Assembly: GCF_029837695.1 (NCBI RefSeq)
Contig: NZ_JAOEEA010000007.1
Span: 124,001 to 188,000, forward strand
Direction of reading: 5' to 3'
Length of the DNA: 64,000 bases
DNA from: Pseudomonas sp. GD04019
GTDB lineage: Bacteria > Pseudomonadota > Gammaproteobacteria > Pseudomonadales > Pseudomonadaceae
The notes beneath the pieces were generated by a model. The model searched no databases. It had not been told where the DNA came from and saw nothing but the letters and a program-made list of their open reading frames with translations. Positions 55,801-64,000 of the stretch are shown here, piece after piece. The number at the start of each line of letters is the position of its first letter. Position 1 is the first letter of the stretch. Made by a program: the position numbers and the translations under genes.

Positions 55801-57012
55801 ATGGACCTCACCCAGATGCTGAAAGTCCTGTCCAGCCAGGACGGATCCGACCTCTACCTGTCCACTGGGGCGCCGCCCTGCGCCAAGTTCAACGGGGTAC
55901 TCAAGCCGCTCAGTCAGGAGCCGCTCAAGCCGGGTGACGTGGCCGCCATCGCCGCCGGGGTGATGGATGAGCTGCAGCGCGCCGATTTCGAGAAAGAGCT
56001 GGAGATGAACCTGGCCATCTCGGTGCCCAACGTCGGCCGCTTCCGCATCAACATCTTCAAGCAGCGCAACGAGGTCTCCATCGTCGCGCGTAACATCAAG
56101 ATGGAAATCCCCAAGTTCGAGGACCTCAAGCTGCCCGAGGTGCTGCTCAAGACGGTGATGGAGAAGCGCGGCCTGGTGCTGTTCGTCGGTGGTACCGGCT
56201 CGGGCAAGTCCACCTCCCTGGCGGCGCTGATCGACTACCGCAACCGCAACAGCGGCGGCCACATCATCACCATCGAGGACCCGGTGGAGTACGTGCACCG
56301 GCACAAGAAGTCGATCATCAACCAGCGCGAGGTGGGCGTGGACACCCGCAGCTTCCACGCGGCCCTGAAGAACACCCTGCGCCAGGCGCCGGACGTGATC
56401 CTGATCGGCGAGATCCGTGACCGCGAGACCATGGAGCACGCCCTGGCCTTCGCCGACACCGGTCACCTGGCCATCTCCACCCTGCACGCCAACAACGCCA
56501 ACCAGGCGCTGGACCGCATCATCAACTTCTTCCCCGAGGAGCGCCGCCCGCAACTGCTCAACGACCTGGGCAACAACCTCAAGGCCTTCGTTTCCCAACG
56601 CCTGGTCAAGACGGTGGACGGCAAGCGCCGCGCTGCGGTGGAGGTGCTGCTCGGCACGCCGACCATCCGCGACCAGATCAAGCGCGGCGATTTCTCCGAG
56701 ATCAAGGAGACCATGGAGAAGTCGAAGAACCTCGGCATGCAGACCTTCGATCAGGCGCTGATCGACCTGGTCCACGACGGCAGCATCGACGAAGAGGAAG
56801 CGGTGAAGAACGCCGACTCGGCGAACAACGTGCGCCTCAAGCTCAAGCTGTACAAGGACAACCCGGCCGCGCCCCAGGCTGCAGCTCCGGCACCGGTTGC
56901 CGCGCCCGAGGCGGCACCAGTGGCAGCCCCGGCCAACTGGGCGATGGAGCTCAAACTGGAGGATATCGAAGAAGAGGCGCCGCCGGAGGACCCGGGTCGC
57001 TCGGGCATCTGA
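55801..57012 (+). CDS. pilU: PilT/PilU-family type IV pilus ATPase
   Basis: Hexameric cytoplasmic ATPase of the PilT/PilU twitching-motility family. It has 403 residues from the ATG (MDLTQMLKVLSSQDGSDLYL). Walker A is GGTGSGKSTS (about 139-148), the Asp box is IITIEDPVEYVHRHKKSIIN, Walker B is VILIGEIRDRETMEHALAFA and the His box is TGHLAISTLHANNANQALDR. The core resembles PilU more than PilT. The C-terminus has an Ala/Pro-rich tail of about 25 residues and then an acidic end (LEDIEEEAPPEDPG). In Pseudomonas, pilU normally follows pilT; here it stands alone, so it may be a third paralog. Confidence 0.85.
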   Translation: MDLTQMLKVLSSQDGSDLYLSTGAPPCAKFNGVLKPLSQEPLKPGDVAAIAAGVMDELQRADFEKELEMNLAISVPNVGRFRINIFKQRNEVSIVARNIKMEIPKFEDLKLPEVLLKTVMEKRGLVLFVGGTGSGKSTSLAALIDYRNRNSGGHIITIEDPVEYVHRHKKSIINQREVGVDTRSFHAALKNTLRQAPDVILIGEIRDRETMEHALAFADTGHLAISTLHANNANQALDRIINFFPEERRPQLLNDLGNNLKAFVSQRLVKTVDGKRRAAVEVLLGTPTIRDQIKRGDFSEIKETMEKSKNLGMQTFDQALIDLVHDGSIDEEEAVKNADSANNVRLKLKLYKDNPAAPQAAAPAPVAAPEAAPVAAPANWAMELKLEDIEEEAPPEDPGRSGI

Positions 57013-57027
57013 CGGTCGCTGGGCAAT

Positions 57028-57057
57028 AAAAAGGGCAGACCTGGGTCTGCCCTTTTT
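57028..57057. terminator. Bidirectional intrinsic terminator
   Basis: A near-perfect 13-bp stem, AAAAAGGGCAGAC / GTCTGCCCTTTTT, around a 4-base CTGG loop, with A and T runs on the two sides. It ends both the pilU-like gene and the convergent polyester hydrolase gene. Confidence 0.93.
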
Positions 57058-57069
57058 CATGGGGGCCGA

Positions 57070-57966
57070 TCAGTACGGGCAGTTCTCGCGATAGTCGGAG
57101 ATGGCCAGATCGCCCTCATGGTTCGGGCCGCAGAGGAACTGGCTGTAGCGGCTGTCGAAGTCGATGAAGCGCTTCATCCAGGCGATGCCGTACATGCCCA
57201 GCATGTCCTGGTTGGGGTAGCCAGAGTTGGCGCAGAAGTGCGAGCCGCCGTAGATCTCCAGGAACGCCTTGGGCGTGGAGTTGGGGATCTGGTTGTAGAA
57301 CGGCGAGGCATGCTGGGCCACCGGCGCCACGGTATCGGCGCTGCAGGCCAGGATCAGCGCCGGCGTCTTGATTCCGCTGAACGCGCTGGAGCCCAGGTAC
57401 CACGGTGCCTGCGGGATGATGGCGTTGATCGAGCGCTGGGTGGACAGCTTGAGCGAACCACCGCCGCCCATCGACCAGCCGATGGCGCCCAGGCGGGTGC
57501 TGTCGATCTTGTTATAGAGCGGGCTGGACGAGCTTTTGCTCTGGGCGATCAGGTAGTCCAGCGCCTCGCTGAGCTGGCTGGCGCGGCTGTCCGGCTGGTC
57601 GTAGATGGTTTCGGTGTTCATGGTCATCACCACGAAGCCGTGGGAGGCCAGGCGCGGGCCCCACCAGTCGATGCTGCTCTCGTAGGAGAGGTAGCCGGGA
57701 ATGACGGCGATGGCGCCCATCTTGCCGGTGGTGTTGGTCGGGTAGTACACGGTGCTATCGCCGTAACCCTTGAGGAAGCCGGATACCGAGAACTTGGCGG
57801 TGCTGAAGGGGCCGGTCGAGGCCTTCAGCGCGGTAACCGTCGGCGCCGGGCCGCGGGTGCAGTTGCTGCAGGGCGCCGATGGGCCGGTCGCGGAAAAGGC
57901 ATAAGTGCTTGCCAATAGCGTGGCGAACATCACTATCGCTTTGGCAGTCGTTACTTTGATTCCCAT
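57070..57966 (-). CDS. PETase-like polyester hydrolase (type IIa, dienelactone hydrolase/cutinase fold)
   Basis: Secreted alpha/beta hydrolase of 298 residues from the ATG 7 bases after GAGG; signal peptide ends near residue 25 (LLASTYAFSA). The sequence follows Ideonella PETase and Pseudomonas PE-H closely. Catalytic residues are Ser165 in GWSMGGGGSL, Asp211 in SADTVAPV and His243 in GGSHFCANSG. Oxyanion and aromatic residues Tyr92 (IPGYLS), Met166, Trp164 and Trp189 (QAPW) are present. Both disulfides are available: Cys208-Cys245, specific to PETase-type enzymes, and Cys279-Cys296. Phe244 at the position of PETase Ser238 puts it in type IIa. Two extra cysteines (33 and 36) lie near the mature N-terminus. 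Natural role is probably cutin-like or other polyester breakdown; PET activity must be tested. Confidence 0.92.
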   Translation of the reverse strand: MGIKVTTAKAIVMFATLLASTYAFSATGPSAPCSNCTRGPAPTVTALKASTGPFSTAKFSVSGFLKGYGDSTVYYPTNTTGKMGAIAVIPGYLSYESSIDWWGPRLASHGFVVMTMNTETIYDQPDSRASQLSEALDYLIAQSKSSSSPLYNKIDSTRLGAIGWSMGGGGSLKLSTQRSINAIIPQAPWYLGSSAFSGIKTPALILACSADTVAPVAQHASPFYNQIPNSTPKAFLEIYGGSHFCANSGYPNQDMLGMYGIAWMKRFIDFDSRYSQFLCGPNHEGDLAISDYRENCPY

Positions 57967-58353
57967 GTCATTACCTCGTTGGTTTTGTTGTTGCGTCATG
58001 ACGTTTGGTGTTTGGCTTATTTGAAAGCGCGGCTGGAAACTAACAACGAGATAAGTGCGCAACAACAATGAAGTCGTCTCAGTTCATACAAGAAAGCAGA
58101 TAACGCCTGATGATTATCTGATTTCGGCTGCACGCCGCGAATTCTATGGATTTGAGTCGGGCTAGAGTTCGCCTTCCTGTAGTTCCTGAGTATGAGCGCG
58201 AAGTGTCTTGTCGCTCTTTATGCTGCATTTAATGAGTTGCTCAATGCAGGCTGTTATTTGGGCGATGCGGCTGTTGACAGAAGTCGGCAATAAAACAAAC
58301 TTGCAGATTGAAGCTTGGTCCCATGTTTCTACTCGCTAAAAGAGCACTCTCGA
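57967..58353. other. AT-rich control region between polyester hydrolase and AraC regulator
   Basis: About 387 bases without a gene, clearly richer in A+T than its surroundings (near half). It carries the promoters of two divergent genes. The only regular structure I see is the palindrome at 58097-58120. Direct GTTG/CAAC-type repeats near 57990 and 58070 may be chance. Confidence 0.7.
58097..58120. promoter_or_regulatory. Palindromic operator candidate between polyester hydrolase and AraC regulator
   Basis: CAGATAA-N10-TTATCTG is a perfect 7-bp inverted repeat with 10-base spacer. It lies 131 bases upstream of the hydrolase ATG and 234 before the AraC gene. It could be bound by the adjacent AraC-type regulator or another dimer. 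Confidence 0.4.
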
Positions 58354-59241
58354 ATGCCTGCCGAGCGAAACTCATCTCCTGCGCTGGTCTATGTCTGCAA
58401 TCGGCGCTACCTGTATCTGGGCCGTAGCCGCCTGCTCATCCGTGATCTGCATTCGGGCGCGGCGGCGCTGCTCGTTTGCCTGGAGGGAGAGGTGAGGTTC
58501 CGCGCGCCCGGCCACGAGCAATGGCTCAGCAGCGCCAGCGTGCTGATTCCGGCCGGCAGCCGGATCGCCATCGACAATCGCGATGCGGTATTGGCGTCCT
58601 GCTACCTGGATGCGGGCAGGCCCGATTTCGCGCTACTGCGCCGGCAGATGGCGGCGACGTGCCAGGGCATCCACTACCACCACCGGCAGGGCGACTACCT
58701 GGCGCAGGAGCTGACCCGGCTGCGCGATGAGGCACCGGACTTCGCAGAGGCCCAGCAGCGGGTCGAACAGATGCTCTATCGCGAGGCCTGCCTGCCCCTG
58801 CCGGAGGTCGACCCACGGGTGACCCAGGTGGTGGAGCGCCTGCGTACAAGCGCGGCGCTGAACACCTCGGTCGGTGCGTTGGCGGCGGAGGTGGGGCTGT
58901 CCGAGTCGGGGCTGATCAAGCTGTTTGCCCTGCAGGTGGGCGTACCGCTGCGTCGGCACCGGCTCTGGTATCGCCTGATCGACTTCGTCAGGCTCACCCT
59001 GGCTGGCATGCCCGCCGGCGAGGCGATCAAGGTCGCGGGGTTCAGCGACGCCGCGCACCTGTCACGCTGCTACAGCGGGTTCTTCGGGGTCAATCACTCC
59101 TATGCCTTCTCGCCCAAGACCCATGTTCGTTACGTGGTGCCTGACGAAACCGGTCCCCGGCCAATGAGTGCCAGGATGGCAAGCCTGGTGACAGATTCAG
59201 GCTCGCACGCGGTCGAGGCGGGCGGCGCGCGCTACCCCTAG
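58354..59241 (+). CDS. AraC-family transcriptional regulator
   Basis: Regulator of 295 residues from the ATG at 58354; the ORF could begin at 58315 but the next ATG fits the family better. The N-terminal half is cupin-like (ALLVCLEGEVRFRAPGHEQW, VLIPAGSRIAIDNRDAVLAS). The C-terminal AraC HTH is in NTSVGALAAEVGLSESGLIK, FALQVGVPLRRHRLWYRLID and AGFSDAAHLSRCYSGFFGVN. The ligand is unknown. It is divergent from the polyester hydrolase, its most likely target, and ends 6 bases before the convergent acetoacetyl-CoA synthetase stop. Confidence 0.9.
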   Translation: MPAERNSSPALVYVCNRRYLYLGRSRLLIRDLHSGAAALLVCLEGEVRFRAPGHEQWLSSASVLIPAGSRIAIDNRDAVLASCYLDAGRPDFALLRRQMAATCQGIHYHHRQGDYLAQELTRLRDEAPDFAEAQQRVEQMLYREACLPLPEVDPRVTQVVERLRTSAALNTSVGALAAEVGLSESGLIKLFALQVGVPLRRHRLWYRLIDFVRLTLAGMPAGEAIKVAGFSDAAHLSRCYSGFFGVNHSYAFSPKTHVRYVVPDETGPRPMSARMASLVTDSGSHAVEAGGARYP

Positions 59242-59247
59242 GTACGA

Positions 59248-61203
<1,956 letters not shown>

Positions 61204-61229
61204 AACGGTTTCCAGTGCCATGGTGTTTC

Positions 61230-61313
61230 GTAGGGTGGATGTCGTCGTTTACATCCACCAAGGGGTGGTGGAAAACGCTTCGCGGTTTTCCACGGGGTGG
61301 CCATCCACCCTAC
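61230..61313. repeat. Repeat-like palindromic intergenic element
   Basis: GTAGGGTGGATG (61230-61241) and CATCCACCCTAC (61302-61313) are perfect 12-base outer inverted repeats. Between them is a second palindrome, GTGGAAAAC (61268-61276) / GTTTTCCAC (61285-61293). The GTAGGGTGG motif is familiar from dispersed intergenic repeats of Pseudomonas and relatives. Only one copy is in this window, so its repeat nature is recalled rather than shown. Confidence 0.55.
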
Positions 61314-61331
61314 AAATTCGGGACGCTACGG

Positions 61332-62102
61332 TTATTGTGCCAGCCAGCCACCGTCCATGTTCCAGGCGGCGCCGCGCACCTGTTCGGCGGCGTCGCTGCA
61401 GAGGAACAGGGCCAGTGCACCGAGCTGTTCGGGGGTGACGAACTCCAGCGACGGCTGTTTCTCGGCCAGCAGGTCGTGGCGTGCCTGGTCGAGGCCGCCG
61501 GCTGCGGCGGCGCGGTCGTCGATCTGCTTCTGCACCAGCGGGGTCAGCACCCAGCCAGGACAGATGGCGTTGCAGGTGACGCCGCTGGTGGCCGTCTCCA
61601 AGGCCACGCTCTTGGTCAGACCGACCAGGCCGTGCTTGGCCGCCACGTAGGCGCTCTTGCCGGCGGAGGCCGCCAGGCCGTGGGCCGAGGCGATGTTGAT
61701 GATCCGCCCCCAGTTGCGTGCGCGCATGCCCGGCAGCGCTAGGCGCGTGCTGTGGAAGGCGGAGCTGAGGTTGATGGCGATGATCGCGTCCCAGCGCTCC
61801 GCCGGGAATTCCTCGACCGGCGCCACATACTGGATGCCGGCGTTGTTGACCAGGATATCGACGCCGCCGAACTGCTCCTCGGCGAAACGAACCAGGGCCT
61901 CGATCTCGGCAGGCTTGCTCATGTCCGCCGGATGGTGGCGCACCTGACCACCGTGGGCGGCTACGGCCGCCACGGCCGCCTCCGCGTCGCCGAAGCCGTT
62001 GAGCACCAGGTTGGCGCCGGCCTCGGCCAGCTTGAGGGCGATGCCCAGACCGATGCCGCTGGTGGAGCCGGTGACCAGGGCGGTCTTGCCTTGCAGATTC
62101 AT
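61332..62102 (-). CDS. bdhA: 3-hydroxybutyrate dehydrogenase
   Basis: NAD-dependent short-chain dehydrogenase that oxidises D-3-hydroxybutyrate to acetoacetate. It has 256 residues from the ATG after AGGAGAAGC. Cofactor motif TGSTSGIG (residues 10-17), NNAG in the middle, and the catalytic Ser-Tyr-Lys (ASAHGLAASAGKSAYVAAKH) are present. CPGWVLTPLVQKQI and ending NMDGGWLAQ are typical of bacterial BdhA. It lies between the permease and acetoacetyl-CoA synthetase genes on the same strand. Confidence 0.95.
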   Translation of the reverse strand: MNLQGKTALVTGSTSGIGLGIALKLAEAGANLVLNGFGDAEAAVAAVAAHGGQVRHHPADMSKPAEIEALVRFAEEQFGGVDILVNNAGIQYVAPVEEFPAERWDAIIAINLSSAFHSTRLALPGMRARNWGRIINIASAHGLAASAGKSAYVAAKHGLVGLTKSVALETATSGVTCNAICPGWVLTPLVQKQIDDRAAAAGGLDQARHDLLAEKQPSLEFVTPEQLGALALFLCSDAAEQVRGAAWNMDGGWLAQ

Positions 62103-62166
62103 ATGCTTCTCCTGTTGCACGGGCCGCCTCGGCGGCCCGGTCGCGGGCCATACCCGCCCTATACGG

Positions 62167-63558
62167 TTAGACGATGCCGGTGGCGTAGAACACGCCGATC
62201 ACGACGAACACCGCCAGGGTCTTGATCAGGGTAATACCGAAGATGTCCTTGTACGCCTCGCGGTGGGTCAGGCCGGTCACCGCCAGCAGGGTGATCACCG
62301 CGCCGTTGTGCGGCAGGGTGTCCATGCCGCCGGACGCCATCGAGGCCACGCGGTGCAGCACTTCCAGCGGGATGTTGGCGGCGTTGGCAGCGGCGATGAA
62401 AGTATCGGACATGGCCGCCAGGGCGATGCTCATGCCGCCCGAGGCCGAGCCGGTGATGCCGGCCAGCAGGGTGACGGTGACCGCCTCGTTGACCAGCGGA
62501 TTGGGGATGTTCTTCAGCGCATCGGCCAGCACCAGGAAGCCGGGCAGGGAGGCGATCACCGCGCCGAAACCGTATTCCGAGGCGGTGTTCATCGACGCCA
62601 GCAGGGCGCCGCCGACCGCGGTCTTGGTACCTTCGGCCAGCTTGGCCTTGATCGCGCGGAAGCCGCAGATCAGCACCAGCAGGATGCCCAGCAGCAGCGC
62701 CGCCTGCACGGCCCAGATGCCGGTCAGCTTGGCCACTTCGCTGGTCACCGGCTGCGCCATGCCGGCCAGCTGCAGGCTGTGGGTCTTGCCGTAGACCAGC
62801 GGAATCCAGCGGGTGAACAGCAGGTTGGCCACGCCGACCAGGATTAGCGGCGACAGCGCCAGCCAGGGGTTGGGCAGGGCGATGTCCTCGGCGGTTTCCG
62901 GCTCGTTGCGCAGCTCGGTGCCGTAGCCCTCGCCATTGCGCTTGGCTTTGTTCAGCTGGCGGTTGAGGTAGAACATACCGACGCTGAACACGAACAGGGT
63001 GCCGATCACGCCCAGCCAGGGCGCCGCCCAGGAGGTGGTGCCGAAGAAGGCGGTGGGGATGATGTTCTGGATCTGCGGGGTGCCGGGCAGGGCGTCCATG
63101 GTGAAGCTGAACGCGCCGAGGGCGATGGTGGCCGGGATCAGGCGCTTGGGAATGTCGCTCTGGCGGAACATTTCGGCGGCGAACGGGTACACGGCGAACA
63201 CCACCACGAACAGCGACACGCCGCCGTAGGTGAGCAGGGCGCAGACCAGCACGATCACCAGCATGGCCTGGCCGGTGCCGAGCAGGCGAATGGCGGCCGC
63301 GACGATGGAGCGCGAGAAGCCGGACAGCTCGATCAGCTTGCCGAACACGGCACCGAGCAGGAATACCGGGAAGTACAGCTTGATGAAGCCGACCATCTTC
63401 TCCATGAACACGCCGGTGAAGGCGGGCGCCACGGCGGACGGGTCGGTGAGCAGCACGGCGCCGAGGGCGGCGATGGGGGCGAAGAGGATGACGCTGTAGC
63501 CGCGATAGGCGGCCAGCATCAGCAGGGCAAGGGCCGCGAGGGCGATGATTACGCTCAT
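62167..63558 (-). CDS. GntP-family permease, probably for 3-hydroxybutyrate or acetoacetate
   Basis: Inner-membrane transporter of the GntP family with about 12-14 helices and 463 residues. Typical parts are GYSVILFAPIAALGAVLL, LLTYGGVSLFVVVFAVYPFA, TMDALPGTPQIQNIIPTAFF and AGITGSASGGMSIALAAMSD. GntP members carry gluconate and related hydroxy acids. Its operon-like position before bdhA and acetoacetyl-CoA synthetase suggests 3-hydroxybutyrate as substrate. The ATG is in the correct place, preceded by AGGAGACAGC. Confidence 0.93.
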   Translation of the reverse strand: MSVIIALAALALLMLAAYRGYSVILFAPIAALGAVLLTDPSAVAPAFTGVFMEKMVGFIKLYFPVFLLGAVFGKLIELSGFSRSIVAAAIRLLGTGQAMLVIVLVCALLTYGGVSLFVVVFAVYPFAAEMFRQSDIPKRLIPATIALGAFSFTMDALPGTPQIQNIIPTAFFGTTSWAAPWLGVIGTLFVFSVGMFYLNRQLNKAKRNGEGYGTELRNEPETAEDIALPNPWLALSPLILVGVANLLFTRWIPLVYGKTHSLQLAGMAQPVTSEVAKLTGIWAVQAALLLGILLVLICGFRAIKAKLAEGTKTAVGGALLASMNTASEYGFGAVIASLPGFLVLADALKNIPNPLVNEAVTVTLLAGITGSASGGMSIALAAMSDTFIAAANAANIPLEVLHRVASMASGGMDTLPHNGAVITLLAVTGLTHREAYKDIFGITLIKTLAVFVVIGVFYATGIV

Positions 63559-63640
63559 GGAGCTGTCTCCTGTGCTGCGGCGTGGCGTGCACGCGCAGCG
63601 ATATTGTTGTCTTGGGTCACGTCGGGGGCTGGCTGGTTCA

Positions 63641-64000
63641 TCACCAGAGCGGCAGCACGTAACTGAGGATCAGGCGGTTCTCGTCCAGGTCATTGCCGAA
63701 GTGGCTCGAACGCAGCGTGGCGTTACGCCATTTGACGCCCAAGTTCTTCAGCGGGCCGTCCTGGAACACGTAGGCGATGTCGGTGTTGCGTTCCCACTCC
63801 TTGCCCTCCGGCGAGCCTGCGCCCAGCTCGATGTTGTCGCCGGACAGGTAGCGGGTCATGAAGGTCAGGCCGGGGATGCCGACGGCGGCGAAGTTGTAGT
63901 CGTAGCGCGCCTGCCAGGAACGTTCCTCGGCGTTGGCGAAGTCGCCGATCTGCACGAAGTTGACCAGGAAGGCGTCAGTGCCGCCGATGTAGGCGAAGCC
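63641..64000 (-). CDS. OprD-family porin, C-terminal part (window edge)
   Basis: The last 119 residues of an outer-membrane porin whose 5' part lies beyond the window. YDYNFAAVGIPGLTFMTRYL, WERNTDIAYVFQDGPLKNLG and the end ENRLILSYVLPLW are typical of OprD/OpdX porins. It precedes the GntP permease on the same strand with an 82-base gap, so it may supply the operon with substrate (3-hydroxybutyrate or a related acid). Confidence 0.85.
   Translation of the reverse strand, partial: GFAYIGGTDAFLVNFVQIGDFANAEERSWQARYDYNFAAVGIPGLTFMTRYLSGDNIELGAGSPEGKEWERNTDIAYVFQDGPLKNLGVKWRNATLRSSHFGNDLDENRLILSYVLPLW

Overview
The window is about 66% GC, gene-dense DNA from a facultatively denitrifying Pseudomonas, most likely of the P. 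oleovorans/pseudoalcaligenes/mendocina kind. This rests on ANR/DNR-type regulation, the narXL-narK1K2GHJI order, class III ribonucleotide reductase, HemN, UbiUVT and housekeeping genes such as uppP, pilU-like and gntP-bdhA. I see no rRNA, tRNA, CRISPR array or intact mobile element. One 30-residue integrase remnant and one repeat-like intergenic palindrome are the only mobile or repeat traces.

Layout. 1-6 kb: a chemoreceptor (cut by the window edge) and housekeeping genes (uppP, cold-shock/DUF1294, YjbR, DUF1993, ABC-F). 6-14 kb: nitric oxide block, with nnrS and a CopD-like gene, an acyl-CoA dehydrogenase behind an ANR/DNR box, then quinol-type NO reductase norB with the di-iron protein norA, divergent from the sigma-54 activator norR. 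14-18 kb: molybdenum cofactor genes moaC, moaD, moaE, moaB, moeA, with a pdxH-like oxidase embedded. 18-21.7 kb: ubiUVT (oxygen-independent ubiquinone synthesis), a DGC-domain zinc protein and a DNR-type regulator. 21.7-23.7 kb: a porin and a coupled PilJ-like membrane protein. 23.9-29.5 kb: molybdate acquisition, with modABC, a TonB-dependent receptor, a small sulfite-oxidase-fold protein and modE. 29.6-44.6 kb: carbonic anhydrase, narXL, narK1K2GHJI, a NifM-like isomerase and moaA. 44.6-49.3 kb: hemN and nrdD-nrdG, with the NrdD glycyl-radical segment on its own 49-codon gene. 49.3-52.9 kb: FtrABCD-type ferrous iron importer behind a Fur box. 53-64 kb: a secreted sphingomyelinase-like enzyme, a YqaA-like gene, a parvulin, a PilU-like ATPase, a PETase-type polyester hydrolase with a divergent AraC regulator, and a ketone-body operon (acetoacetyl-CoA synthetase, 3-hydroxybutyrate dehydrogenase, GntP permease) after an OprD-type porin.

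How it fits together. From 6 to 49 kb the window is essentially an anaerobic respiration island. Molybdate is imported and sensed (mod genes, ModE boxes), made into molybdopterin (moa/moe) and loaded into NarGHI. Nitrate and nitrite move by NarK1/K2 and nitrate is sensed by NarXL. NO is removed by NorB and handled by NorA and NnrS. Quinone (UbiUVT), haem (HemN) and dNTPs (NrdDG) are made without oxygen. At least nine ANR/DNR-like palindromes (TTGAY-N4-RTCAA) lie before these genes, several with a -10-like hexamer at the spacing expected for a site centred at -41.5. The strongest candidates for new biology are the split NrdD, the TonB/Mod/ModE cluster with two matching ModE operators, a 30-codon gene coupled between narG and narH, the double PilJ-like protein, and the polyester hydrolase.
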